Positions 25,818 to 34,714 of a stretch of 64,000 bases of DNA are shown here, piece by piece. Origin of the DNA: Candidatus Zixiibacteriota bacterium (lineage in GTDB: Bacteria; Zixibacteria; MSB-5A5; GN15; FEB-12). The notes beneath the pieces were generated by a model. The model was given only the letters and a program-made list of their open reading frames with translations, was not told the DNA's origin and did not search any database. Where the stretch lies: positions 1-64,000 of the forward strand of contig JAJRQO010000032.1 of NCBI GenBank assembly GCA_024280215.1, given 5' to 3'. Position 1 is the first letter of the stretch, and every line of letters begins with the position of its first letter. A program made the position numbers and the translations under genes.

Positions 25818-27797
25818 ATGAAATATGAACTCAAGTCAATTCCGATATGGTCGTTTTTGAAAATATCCTTTTTTGTAAATTTGATATCTGGATTTATATT
25901 AGGAATATTGTTGGCACCATTTGCGGGTATTTTTTCTGTTTTAGTCGTCACGCTATTTCAGCTTGAGGGAACCAATCTTGATATTGGCAATTCGTTAGAT
26001 GTGGTCTTAATTGCAACTCCTTTTATACTCTCATTTACCTTTGCCTTTTTATTGACGTTTATTGAACTTATCGTAATTTTAATATATAATTTATTTTCAA
26101 ATTTAATTGGTGGGGTGACTGTTAATTTAGCTCTCGTCGATGCTTTACCTGAAAAAACTCAACAACAAAATCCGCATTTTCAATTTGCATCCGTAACGAA
26201 TGATGAGAAAGTTGTAAAAGAGATAAAACGAAAAGTACGGCATGCCGATGCACCGCCGCCACCACCTCCAATAATTGAAAAATCAGAAGTAATAATAGAG
26301 CAAGATATTATGCGAGAATCATCACCTAAGAAAGAAGAACAAGTAGAAATGACAGATAAACCAGTCAGAGTACGTATAGCTCCATCGCCTTCAGGATACC
26401 TTCATGTAGGTACGGCACGAATGGCAATCGCAAACTTTTTATATGCCAGACATACGGGCGGGCAATTTTTGATTCGGATTGAAAACACTGATAAGGCTCG
26501 TTCGGATGACTCGCTAATTGAACCGATAATTTCAGCTTTAAAATGGTTAGGTATCGAATCGGATGAAGAAATTGTTTATCAGTCAGAGCGGATTGAACTA
26601 TACAAAGGTTTTGCTCAAAAGATATTGGACTCGGGTAAAGGGTATCGATGTTTCTGTTCACCTGAATTGCTTACTGCTGACCGTGAAGAGGCGATGGCAA
26701 ACAAAGGACCGCTTCGGTATAACCGTCGTTGTTTGAAGCTGACACAGGAAGAGATTGATAAGAAGATTGCAGACGAGGAACAGTTTGCTATTCGTATTCA
26801 AATCCCTGACGGACAGACGACATTTAATGATATCGTATCATCTGATTTGAAACGTGACAACCGAGAGATTGAAGACTTTATTATTGCTCGCTCGGATGGT
26901 ACAGCGACCTATAATTTGGCGGTAGTTGTTGATGATAATGATATGAGGATTACACATGTTTTGCGTGGGAATGACCATATTACCAATACCTTTAAACAAA
27001 TTCATATTTATGAGGCTTTAGGTTTTTCGCTTCCAACATTTGGGCATGTTCCATTGTTGCTTAGACCAGATAAAAAGAAAGTCTCAAAACGTCTTGGGGA
27101 CAAAGATGTCGCTCAGTATAAAGAAGAAGGTATTCTACCAGAGGCGATGTTTAACTTTTTATCTCTCTTAGGCTGGTCGCCAAAAACTGATAGAGAAATT
27201 TATACTGTTAAAGAATTGATAGAGATATTTAATCCCGATAATTTCAATGCGTCAAATTCTATTTTCAATGAAGAAAAGTTGGAAGCATTTAATAAAGAAC
27301 ATATTGGTTTAATGTCAGACCATGATTTAGCAGCAATGGTGGCACCTCTTTTGGTTGATGCTGGCTACACGACAAAATATTGGCTTGAAACTCGTTGGGA
27401 GTATTTGCGGTCGGTTGTCTCTATCTTAAAAACAAGAGTTCGTAGGATTTCTGACTTTGTTGAGTTGAGTAAGTATTTCTTTGAGTTTGATTATGTCTAC
27501 GATGCACAGGCTGATGAAAAGAATTTTACACCTGAAGCGGTTGAAATTCTGACACAGTTTGCTGAGCGACTTGAGAAAATAGATTCATATTCAAAAGAAA
27601 CTATCGAAAAGGCTCTTTCAGAGCTTGCTGTCGAGAAAGAACTAAAGAAAGGAAAACTGATTCATCCAACCAGGTTGGCGGTCTCAGGAATTCCGAATGG
27701 TCCTGGATTATATGATTTATTATTAGTCTTAGGACAGGATGTAGTTGTAGAAAGAATGAAAAAAGCCGCTGAATATATTATAAAAAAACAATCTTGA
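25818..27797 (+). CDS. gltX: Glutamyl-tRNA synthetase fused to an N-terminal DUF3566-like membrane domain
   Basis: Charges tRNA-Glu with glutamate. The synthetase begins at residue 178 (MTDKPVRVRIAPSPSGYLHVGT, with PSPSGYLHVG as the HIGH motif); the KMSKS counterpart is KKVSKRLGDKD, and the C-terminal anticodon-binding region completes a 482-residue enzyme of normal size. In the same open frame, residues 1-177 form an unusual extension: two long hydrophobic segments (about 9-45 and 60-105) ending IYNLFSNLIGGVTVNLA, which resembles DUF3566 membrane domains, then a linker with PPPPPP. This predicts a membrane-tethered synthetase. An internal ATG at 26349 with purine-rich AGAAG upstream could also give a free enzyme. 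Rubrerythrin follows after 13 nt. Confidence 0.9.
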   Translation: MKYELKSIPIWSFLKISFFVNLISGFILGILLAPFAGIFSVLVVTLFQLEGTNLDIGNSLDVVLIATPFILSFTFAFLLTFIELIVILIYNLFSNLIGGVTVNLALVDALPEKTQQQNPHFQFASVTNDEKVVKEIKRKVRHADAPPPPPPIIEKSEVIIEQDIMRESSPKKEEQVEMTDKPVRVRIAPSPSGYLHVGTARMAIANFLYARHTGGQFLIRIENTDKARSDDSLIEPIISALKWLGIESDEEIVYQSERIELYKGFAQKILDSGKGYRCFCSPELLTADREEAMANKGPLRYNRRCLKLTQEEIDKKIADEEQFAIRIQIPDGQTTFNDIVSSDLKRDNREIEDFIIARSDGTATYNLAVVVDDNDMRITHVLRGNDHITNTFKQIHIYEALGFSLPTFGHVPLLLRPDKKKVSKRLGDKDVAQYKEEGILPEAMFNFLSLLGWSPKTDREIYTVKELIEIFNPDNFNASNSIFNEEKLEAFNKEHIGLMSDHDLAAMVAPLLVDAGYTTKYWLETRWEYLRSVVSILKTRVRRISDFVELSKYFFEFDYVYDAQADEKNFTPEAVEILTQFAERLEKIDSYSKETIEKALSELAVEKELKKGKLIHPTRLAVSGIPNGPGLYDLLLVLGQDVVVERMKKAAEYIIKKQS

Positions 27798-27810
27798 AAT
27801 AGGGCAAATA

Positions 27811-28311
27811 ATGGAACATACAAAAGAAGAAATTTCTAAAATTTTAAAAAGAGCCATCAAAGGTGAAGAAGACCGTTTTAACTTTTATCAATTGTTAGCA
27901 GAAAAGTCAGATGATGTTCAAGCGAAAAAGATTTTACAAAAATTGTGTGATGATGAATCACGTCATAAAGTAATTCTTATAGATTTATACAAAAAGTATG
28001 TTTCTGAAGAATTAGGTGAATTGCCTGAAGTTGGTATTGATTCCTTGTCAGAAATTATTAAAAAAGGTCAGGAAATTGGTAAAAGTACAGAAGTTGATTT
28101 AATCAACTTAGCTATTGATGCCGAAGTTGCTGCGACCAAGTATTATCAAGATGAGGAAAATCTTATTACCGACCCTCGCTTCAAGGAAGATTTTGCCAAA
28201 CTGGCTCAAGAAGAACATGATCATTATGATATGCTGATTGCCGAGAGAGAAGCAATCTCTGGGAACCATCATTGGTTTAGTTATGACAATGATTCTCATA
28301 TGGAGCATTAG
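27811..28311 (+). CDS. Rubrerythrin-like ferritin-family protein
   Basis: Di-iron four-helix protein probably reducing hydrogen peroxide in the cytoplasm. 166 residues. Iron-ligand-type Glu and His residues occur as GEEDRFNFYQ, DDESRHK, AEVAATKYYQ and AQEEHDHYDML. It lacks the C-terminal rubredoxin domain of classical rubrerythrins, but a separate 38-residue rubredoxin-like protein is encoded 30 nt downstream and could supply that function. AGGGCAA precedes the start. It is the second gene of an operon running from gltX to the selenoprotein peroxiredoxin. Confidence 0.85.
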   Translation: MEHTKEEISKILKRAIKGEEDRFNFYQLLAEKSDDVQAKKILQKLCDDESRHKVILIDLYKKYVSEELGELPEVGIDSLSEIIKKGQEIGKSTEVDLINLAIDAEVAATKYYQDEENLITDPRFKEDFAKLAQEEHDHYDMLIAEREAISGNHHWFSYDNDSHMEH

Positions 28312-28341
28312 TATTACTTTAAAATAGTACAGGAGGTTGGT

Positions 28342-28458
28342 ATGCAATGGGTTTGTGAGATTTGTGGGTATGTACATGATGACGATGATGCACCTGACAT
28401 GTGTCCTTTATGTTCTGCTCCGAAATCAAGATTTATAGAATATAAAGAAGAGAAGTAG
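28342..28458 (+). CDS. Small rubredoxin-like protein
   Basis: A 38-residue protein with two knuckles, WVCEICGY and DMCPLCSAP, giving four cysteines for one iron, the pattern of the short rubredoxin domain at the end of rubrerythrin. AGGAGG lies 5 nt before the ATG, an ideal ribosome site. Its position between rubrerythrin and peroxiredoxin indicates it carries electrons to them; here the usual rubrerythrin fusion is split into two genes. Confidence 0.85.
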   Translation: MQWVCEICGYVHDDDDAPDMCPLCSAPKSRFIEYKEEK

Positions 28459-28461
28459 TCC

Positions 28462-28950
28462 GTGGCAGAAATACAAAATAGATTAAGAAAACTCAAAGTT
28501 GGTGATAAGGCTCCAGATTTTACTCTCGAAACTCATAATGAGGGAGAGCTTAACTTGAGTTGGTATCAAGGACGTATGAATGTCGTCCTTGCATTTTATC
28601 CGGGGGATTTCACGCCAAATTGTTCAAATCAGATTCCACTCTATAATGACTATATTGAAAAATTTAATGACTTTGATTGTCAGGTTTTTGCTATTTCGGT
28701 AGATTCGATTGCCTGTCATACTGCATGGGCAAAATCACTCGGTGGTTTAAAATTTCCATTGATGTCTGATTATTTCCCTCATGGAGAAGTTGCTTTAAAA
28801 TACGGGATTTTAAATGAGAGAGGTTACGCTGAACGGACTGTTTTTCTTATAGATAAAAATGGTGTTATTCAGTTTATAGAAGAGCTTGATTATAATTTAC
28901 TTCCTGATAACGAAAAATTATATAATGAACTTGCGAATCTCAAGAGTTGA
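28462..28950 (+). CDS. Peroxiredoxin (AhpC/TSA type)
   Basis: Thiol peroxidase of 162 residues. The thioredoxin fold starts with VGDKAPDFTLET; the peroxidatic site is FYPGDFTPNCSNQ, where T-x-x-C provides the active cysteine. No second cysteine follows at the usual Prx-Q spacing. The start is GTG, 3 nt after the rubredoxin-like stop codon, with GAAGAGAAG upstream. It pairs with the selenocysteine peroxiredoxin that follows. Confidence 0.85.
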   Translation: MAEIQNRLRKLKVGDKAPDFTLETHNEGELNLSWYQGRMNVVLAFYPGDFTPNCSNQIPLYNDYIEKFNDFDCQVFAISVDSIACHTAWAKSLGGLKFPLMSDYFPHGEVALKYGILNERGYAERTVFLIDKNGVIQFIEELDYNLLPDNEKLYNELANLKS

Positions 28951-28997
28951 ATCGTATAGTAGTTGTTATTTGATTGTTTGAAAAAAAGGATTATTGT

Positions 28998-29432
28998 ATG
29001 CTTAAAATTGGAAATAAAGTACCAGACTTTTGTATGGAGTCGTCAAGTGGTGGAAAAGTCTCAGCTAAGGATTTACTTGGGCAATTTGCTGTTTTTGTGT
29101 TTTACCCAAAAAACAGTACTCCCGGTTGAAACAAACAACTTGCCGCTCTGGAAGAGTGCCGAACTGTGTTTGAAAAATTAGACACAAAAATTTTTGGGGT
29201 GAATTTTGCCTCGACACAATCCCATCAGAATTATTGTACAAAAAAAGGGTTTAACTTTCCGCTTTTGTCAGACCCCGATGAGAAAATGATAGCAAAATTT
29301 TTAGCTCAGAAACCTGAAGGAAAAGGTGTCTTACGGACTGTCTACGCAAGTGACAAGGATGGTAAAATAATATATGCTGAGCGAGGTATGGGGAACTTTG
29401 AGGAGATTATAAATCTGATAAAGTCGTCGTAG
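28998..29432 (+). CDS. Selenocysteine-containing peroxiredoxin (TPGU motif)
   Basis: Bcp/PrxU-like peroxidase of 144 residues read through an in-frame TGA at 29127-29129 (codon 44). The TGA stands exactly where the peroxidatic cysteine belongs: FYPKNSTPG-U-NKQ, compared with the usual TPGC. Frame, spacing and homology run intact on both sides, from LKIGNKVPDF to MGNFEEIINL. A bSECIS-like hairpin lies directly after the TGA. Candidate resolving cysteines are Cys54 and Cys80. Standard gene finding would split it into fragments. PrxU-type selenoperoxiredoxins are known from anaerobes such as Eubacterium acidaminophilum. The selA/B/C/D genes needed are not in this window. Confidence 0.85.
29127..29162 (+). 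promoter_or_regulatory. UGA codon and bacterial SECIS-like hairpin
   Basis: After TGA come 19 nt, then the loop TGGAA (29149-29153). The upper stem is CGCTC (29144-29148) with GAGTG (29154-29158); below a C-C mismatch, TTG (29140-29142) pairs with CGA (29160-29162). A loop 16-37 nt from UGA with a G among its first two bases fits the published bacterial SECIS consensus. Confidence 0.7.
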
Positions 29433-29487
29433 CGGGATATTTATCTTGAATAATTTTTCGTTTATATTACATTTAAGCCCAATAATA

Positions 29488-29603
29488 TGTCTTTCAAGAC
29501 CCTTCGACTCCGCTCAGGGTGACTTGAAAGGCAATGTCTTATAATCTGTCGTACTGAGCGGAGTAGAAGTATGTTCCATAATAGAGGCTTTATCAATAAG
29601 ACC
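29488..29603. mobile_element. MITE-like element, copy 2
   Basis: Aligns with most of the element at 1-142, including CTTTCAAGACCCTTCGACTC, CTTATAAT, GAGCGGAGT and GAAGTATGTTCCA, with scattered substitutions. The terminal inverted repeat is degraded at the right end (ATCAATAAGACCC) and lost at the left, so this copy looks older. It lies between the peroxiredoxin operon and glnS. Confidence 0.6.
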
Positions 29604-29637
29604 CAATTGATAAAGATTTAAAAGAAAGTGTTAAAAA

Positions 29638-31356
29638 ATGTCATCTGAAAATGATAAAATAAATGAACCGCATACAGATTCCGATAATGGTTCCAAAGTA
29701 GAAACTAAAGATTTTATACGTACGATAATCGACCAACATAATAAATCTGGTCGATTTAATAATATCGTTCATACTCGTTTTCCTCCTGAACCAAATGGAT
29801 ATTTGCATATTGGTCATGCTAAGGCAATCTGTATTTCATTTGGTATTGCTGAAGAGTATGGCGGTGTGACTAATCTTCGTTTTGATGATACCAATCCAAC
29901 TAAAGAAGATACCAAGTACGCCGATGCTATCATGCGGGACATAAAATGGCTTGGCTTTGATTGGGGTGACAGACTTTTTCATGCCTCCGATTATTTTGAC
30001 AAGCTCTATGAGTTTGCTGTTGTGCTTATTAAAAAAGGTGTCGCATTTGTTGATGACCTTTCGGCGGAAGATATGCGAGAGTATCGTGGGACGCTGACTG
30101 AGGCAGGCAAAGAATCTCCGCATCGAAATCGTTCGATTGAAGAAAATCTTGAACTGTTTGAAAAGATGAAAAATGGTGAGTTTGATGATGGCGCCAAGAC
30201 GCTTCGTGCTAAAATTGATATGGCATCGGGAAATATGAATATGCGTGACCCAGTTATGTATCGAATCATGCGGGCGACGCATCATCGTACTGGTGATAAG
30301 TGGTGTATCTATCCGACCTATGATTGGGCTCATGGGCAGTCTGATTCGATTGAAAAAATTACGCATTCTCTTTGTGATTTATCGTTTGAAGACCACCGTC
30401 CATTGTATGATTGGTTTTTGGACCAACTGGAAGTGCATCATCCTCAGCAGTCTGAATTTGCCCGTTTGAATATTAGTTATACGATTACAAGTAAACGGAA
30501 ACTTCGTCAGCTTGTAGAAAATAATATTGTTGATGATTGGGACGACCCTCGTATGCCGACACTCTCTGGGGTGCGTCGTCGAGGCTATACCGCTAAAGCG
30601 GTTCGGACTTTTATTGCGAAATTAGGTGTCTCCAAAAAAAGAGATACTGTTGCCGATATAGCACTGCTTGAACATTGTCTTCGTGACGAACTAAATGAAA
30701 CTGCTGATAGGCGGATGGCAGTTATTAAACCTCTTAAAGTTGTCATTACAAATTACCCCGATGATAAAATTGAAGAGTTTGATGCTATTAATAATCCAGG
30801 AGATGACACTGCTGGTGATAGAAAAGTGTATTTTTCAAAAGAGATTTATATTGAGCAAGATGATTTTGTAGAAGTTGCACCTAATCGGAAATATTTCCGA
30901 CTTGCTATTGGTAAGGAAGTTCGTTTGAAGCATACCTACTATATCACTTGTGATGAAGCTATTAAAGATGATGAAGGAAATATAGTAGAGCTTCGTTGTA
31001 CCTACGACCCTGAGTCAAGAGGTGGTTCAACGCCTGACGGTCGGAAAGTTCGTGGGACGCTTCATTGGGTTTCGACTCATGATGCTGTTGATGCGGAGGT
31101 ACGCTTGTATAATAATTTGTTTGCAAAAGAATCACCTGATGAAGATGATGATTTTCTTGAACATATTAATATAAATTCATTAGAGATATTAACGGGATGT
31201 AAAATCGAGCCATCGCTGAAAGATTTACAAGTCGGTCAAAATTGTCAGTTCTTGCGTCATGGATATTTTTGTTTAGATAGTAAGTATTCATCAAAAGATA
31301 AAATTGTATTTAATCGTTCGGTTACATTAAAAGATAGCTGGGCAAAAAAGAAATAG
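29638..31356 (+). CDS. glnS: Glutaminyl-tRNA synthetase
   Basis: Charges tRNA-Gln with glutamine directly. 572 residues, typical for bacterial GlnRS. Motifs: [16 protein letters not shown] (HIGH), FDDTNP, and a KMSKS counterpart in [11 protein letters not shown]. The C-terminal anticodon-binding beta-barrels continue to the end ([12 protein letters not shown]). Its presence next to a complete gltX suggests the cell does not rely only on the GatCAB route for Gln-tRNA. The next gene, nadA, begins 26 nt later. Confidence 0.95.
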   Translation: MSSENDKINEPHTDSDNGSKVETKDFIRTIIDQHNKSGRFNNIVHTRFPPEPNGYLHIGHAKAICISFGIAEEYGGVTNLRFDDTNPTKEDTKYADAIMRDIKWLGFDWGDRLFHASDYFDKLYEFAVVLIKKGVAFVDDLSAEDMREYRGTLTEAGKESPHRNRSIEENLELFEKMKNGEFDDGAKTLRAKIDMASGNMNMRDPVMYRIMRATHHRTGDKWCIYPTYDWAHGQSDSIEKITHSLCDLSFEDHRPLYDWFLDQLEVHHPQQSEFARLNISYTITSKRKLRQLVENNIVDDWDDPRMPTLSGVRRRGYTAKAVRTFIAKLGVSKKRDTVADIALLEHCLRDELNETADRRMAVIKPLKVVITNYPDDKIEEFDAINNPGDDTAGDRKVYFSKEIYIEQDDFVEVAPNRKYFRLAIGKEVRLKHTYYITCDEAIKDDEGNIVELRCTYDPESRGGSTPDGRKVRGTLHWVSTHDAVDAEVRLYNNLFAKESPDEDDDFLEHININSLEILTGCKIEPSLKDLQVGQNCQFLRHGYFCLDSKYSSKDKIVFNRSVTLKDSWAKKK

Positions 31357-31382
31357 TTCGGTAAGTTAGAAAGAAATTTGAA

Positions 31383-32462
31383 ATGTATTTTTCACTCCCA
31401 CAAGAATATCGTGAAGCGACCAACGAAGAATTAATCAAACGCATTAATGCGATGCGAGAAAAACTTGGTTCTAAGTTGTCCATACTTGCACATCATTACC
31501 AACGTATGGAAATTGTTGCACATGGTGACCATGTTGGTGATTCGTATGGACTGTCAAAAATTGCTGCGGAACAAAAAGAAGTTGAGTATATCGTTTTTTG
31601 CGGAGTGCATTTCATGGCGGAGTCTGCTGATATTTTAACCGATGATTCCAAGACGGTCTTTCTGCCGAATCCACTGGCTGGTTGTCCGATGGCGGATATG
31701 GCTGAGATGGCGGATGTGCTTGAAGCGTGGGAGTATTTAGAGCAGTTTGGTGGCGATGATAAAATTATGCCGATTTCATATATGAATACTGCCGCAGGTC
31801 TGAAAGCATTTACGGGGAAGCATGGTGGTTTGATTTGTACTTCATCAAATGCCTCTGGAGCTTATGAGTATGGATTTAAAAATAAAGAAAAATTGTTTTT
31901 CTTTCCTGATGAACATCTTGGTTTTAATACTGGAATTAATTTTGGTATCAAACCAGAAGAGATGGTTATATGGGATTTCTCACAAGAACGTGGCGGTCTT
32001 ACCGAAGATCAGATAGCAAAATCAAAAGTGATTCTTTGGAAAGGGCATTGCCATGTACATACCAATTTTAAGCCTGAGCATGTTGTTCAGTTCCGTAAGG
32101 ATTATCCAGAGGGGAAAGTCGTTGTTCATCCTGAATGCCCGCATGATGTAGTCAAGCTTGCTGATGCTGCTGGTTCGACAAAGTTTATCGTAGATTTCTG
32201 TGAAAATGCTCCAGATGGTACAACTATCGCAATTGGAACCGAACTGAATTTGGTCAATCGAATGTCGAAGACATTTAACAAAAAGCAGATTGTTGAGCTT
32301 TCTGGTGAAACTTGTGCGGTTTGTGCCAACATGTATCGTACAACTCTCAATGACCTCGCTTATACATTGGAAAATCTTGCCGATATTAAGCCAATACGAG
32401 TTACAGAACCGACTAAGAGCGATGCACTTACGGCACTTCAAAAAATGCTTGCGGTTGGCTAA
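31383..32462 (+). CDS. nadA: Quinolinate synthase
   Basis: Condenses iminoaspartate with dihydroxyacetone phosphate to quinolinate in NAD synthesis, using a [4Fe-4S] cluster. 359 residues. The three expected cysteine ligands sit in FCGVHFMAES, KGHCHVH and SGETCAVC. Other landmarks are LAHHYQR, NPLAGCPMADM and HPECPHD. nadB and nadC are not in the window, but nadE is at 59962. The cluster makes it a client of the SUF system encoded at 38346-44801. Confidence 0.95.
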   Translation: MYFSLPQEYREATNEELIKRINAMREKLGSKLSILAHHYQRMEIVAHGDHVGDSYGLSKIAAEQKEVEYIVFCGVHFMAESADILTDDSKTVFLPNPLAGCPMADMAEMADVLEAWEYLEQFGGDDKIMPISYMNTAAGLKAFTGKHGGLICTSSNASGAYEYGFKNKEKLFFFPDEHLGFNTGINFGIKPEEMVIWDFSQERGGLTEDQIAKSKVILWKGHCHVHTNFKPEHVVQFRKDYPEGKVVVHPECPHDVVKLADAAGSTKFIVDFCENAPDGTTIAIGTELNLVNRMSKTFNKKQIVELSGETCAVCANMYRTTLNDLAYTLENLADIKPIRVTEPTKSDALTALQKMLAVG

Positions 32463-32492
32463 ATCTTTGTAGTTTTTTCACACCAAAATGTG

Positions 32493-32521
32493 TTGACTCA
32501 ACAGGTAAAAATGTATATATA
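32493..32521 (+). promoter_or_regulatory. Promoter of the E2-lipB-fabL group
   Basis: TTGACT (32493-32498), 17 bp, TATATA (32516-32521), about 100 nt upstream of the E2 start. Confidence 0.55.
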
Positions 32522-32623
32522 TTGCCTATGTTTAAACTGGTAAAGCTATTGAACTGAATAGGTTATTAGTATAGATTTCATATTATTTTAAAAAATTGAT
32601 TGTTTGTAAAAGGAATAAATAAA

Positions 32624-33985
32624 ATGGCTTTAGACGTATTAGTACCTCAAATGGGCGAGTCGGTCTTAGAAGGCACGATTTTAGAATGGAAAATTAAAGT
32701 TGGTGATAAAGTAGTCTTAAATCAACCGCTTGTTGAATTGATGACTGATAAAGTGAATATTGAAATTCCTGCCGAAGTCGCAGGTATTATTACTCATTTG
32801 TATGTAAAAGAGGGCGATGTTGTCCCTGTCGGAACTCGTATTGCCGTTATTGATGATGGCTCTGGCGATTCAGTGTCAGCACCTCAGAAAGAATCAACAC
32901 CTGCTGCCGCATCCGCATCAAAGGCTCCTGCAACTGCTCCGACTCCTGTATCATCTACACTTTCTACTTCTGTGAATGCGACTGCCGATGCTGGTAAAGG
33001 AAAAATGTCACCTAAAGTTCGAATGATGATTCGTGAATACGGAATCGAATTTTCCTCTATTGTTCCAACTGGGAAAGAGGGAAGAGTGACTGTTGCTGAT
33101 GTGCTTCGTACTGTTGAAGAACGTTCGACATCTGCGGGATACACTCTTGGTCCTATACCGACTCCTCCAGCTCCTATGCAAGAAACTTCTGTTTCGACAT
33201 CTCCCCAACAATCTACAACGACAGCTCCAGTAGAACCGCTTATCAAAGTTGAGATTCCAAAATTTGAACCTTTGCCTATAAATTTACGTGAAACACGTAA
33301 GCCAGTAGCTGGGATGCGTAAACTTATTTCAGATCATATGGTAAAGTCTATGCAGACTTCTGTTCATGTGACCACATTTCAGGAATTAGACTTAACAGAA
33401 TTAGTCGAATATCGCAATGAAATAAAATCTTCATTTAAGCAAAACTATGGTGCCAATATTACCTATATGCCATTTATAGTTAAAGCCGTATGTACCGCTT
33501 TAAAAGAATTCCCAAAGATGAATGCTTCAATGACAGAAAAAGAAATTATCTTAAAAAATTATTATAATATTGGAATCGCAGTCGCTCTTGATGAAGGACT
33601 TATTGTTCCAGTCATTAAAGATGCTGATAAAAAAACAATCGTTGAACTTGCTGTTGAAATAAATCAATTAGGTCTTAAAGCTCGCAATAATCAACTTTTA
33701 CCCGATGATGTTTCAGGTGGTACATTCTCAATTACCAATGCTGGAATGTATGGATCATCCGCATCTACACCAATTATAAATCAACCTCAAGTAGCAATTT
33801 TAGGAATTCACTCTATTGCGAAAAAGCCATGGGTTGTGAATGATGAAATTGTTATTCGAAATATCTCAACATTTGGATTGTCTTTTGATCATCGATTGAT
33901 TGATGGATCTACTGCAGTTCAATTTTTGCATCGGGTGCATGAGTATCTTGCTGATGTGAAAAAATTATTGATGCAATTACGGTAG
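32624..33985 (+). CDS. 2-oxoacid dehydrogenase E2 component (dihydrolipoyl acyltransferase)
   Basis: Core acyltransferase of a 2-oxoacid dehydrogenase complex; the substrate is not decided by sequence, and branched-chain or pyruvate are both possible. 453 residues from ATG 32624 (AGGAAT upstream). Order: lipoyl domain 1-80 with lipoyl-lysine Lys43 in MTDKVN; Ala/Pro/Thr linker; E3-binding domain (MSPKVRMMIREYGIE...GRVTVADVL); second linker; catalytic domain with SFDHRLIDG (HxxxDG). E1 and E3 genes are not in the window. The octanoyltransferase that helps lipoylate it is the next gene. Confidence 0.9.
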   Translation: MALDVLVPQMGESVLEGTILEWKIKVGDKVVLNQPLVELMTDKVNIEIPAEVAGIITHLYVKEGDVVPVGTRIAVIDDGSGDSVSAPQKESTPAAASASKAPATAPTPVSSTLSTSVNATADAGKGKMSPKVRMMIREYGIEFSSIVPTGKEGRVTVADVLRTVEERSTSAGYTLGPIPTPPAPMQETSVSTSPQQSTTTAPVEPLIKVEIPKFEPLPINLRETRKPVAGMRKLISDHMVKSMQTSVHVTTFQELDLTELVEYRNEIKSSFKQNYGANITYMPFIVKAVCTALKEFPKMNASMTEKEIILKNYYNIGIAVALDEGLIVPVIKDADKKTIVELAVEINQLGLKARNNQLLPDDVSGGTFSITNAGMYGSSASTPIINQPQVAILGIHSIAKKPWVVNDEIVIRNISTFGLSFDHRLIDGSTAVQFLHRVHEYLADVKKLLMQLR

Positions 33986-33994
33986 TGTAATCAG

Positions 33995-34696
33995 ATGAGT
34001 TCGGGTGAGAAAAAACATAACGGTTGGTTGCTTGAATTAGGCAAGGTTGACTATCAACGGGTTCTTGACTGGCAACGAAAATTGGTCAAACTTCGCAAAG
34101 ATGGTATGGCACGTGATACTATTATCACGGTTGAGCATCCGCCAGTGCTGACTATTGGCAAAGATGGACACCAAGAAAATTTTAGAAATACAAAGCTGAA
34201 GCCGATTTCAATTGAGCGTGGTGGTGATGTGACCTATCATGGTCCTGGGCAGTTGGTCGTATATTTTATCTGTAATTTAACCAGACGAAAAAAAGATATG
34301 CATCTGTATGTAGATAAATTGCAGGATGGAATAATTGAAGCATTTAAAGAGTATGGCGTTGAAGCTCGTAAAGATGTTACCAATACTGGTGTTTGGGTTG
34401 GTGATAAAAAGCTTGCATCACTCGGTGTTGCGGTCAAGCATTGGATTACATTTCATGGGGTTGCGATAAATCTGAATACGGATTTGTCGGATTTTAGACA
34501 GATTAATCCGTGTGGGCTGACATCGGATGTGATGTCGTCGCTTTCTAAAGTGACAAATAAGAAAATAGATATGAAAAAATTTACTGAAATTATTGTTGAT
34601 AAATATACGAATATATTTGATACTACATTTTACAATATTAAATTAGAAGAAATTGCTGAAGATATAGAATCACAATCAGGCAGTAATGTAATATAG
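33995..34696 (+). CDS. lipB: Octanoyl-[acyl carrier protein]-protein N-octanoyltransferase
   Basis: Transfers octanoyl from ACP to lipoyl domains, the first step of protein lipoylation. 233 residues. Motifs RGGDVTYHGPGQLVVY, the lysine of ASLGVAVKHWITFHG and the catalytic cysteine of INPCGL are present. It begins 9 nt after the E2 gene, a direct functional match. The partner lipoyl synthase lipA is not seen here. Confidence 0.95.
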   Translation: MSSGEKKHNGWLLELGKVDYQRVLDWQRKLVKLRKDGMARDTIITVEHPPVLTIGKDGHQENFRNTKLKPISIERGGDVTYHGPGQLVVYFICNLTRRKKDMHLYVDKLQDGIIEAFKEYGVEARKDVTNTGVWVGDKKLASLGVAVKHWITFHGVAINLNTDLSDFRQINPCGLTSDVMSSLSKVTNKKIDMKKFTEIIVDKYTNIFDTTFYNIKLEEIAEDIESQSGSNVI

Positions 34697-34714
34697 AAAG
34701 AAGATAGAGGCGTT

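Noticed and set aside
29127-29129. TGA in the second peroxiredoxin as a pseudogene mutation
   Set aside because: The change hits only the active-site codon, the rest is intact, and a bSECIS-like hairpin follows; selenocysteine explains all of this better.
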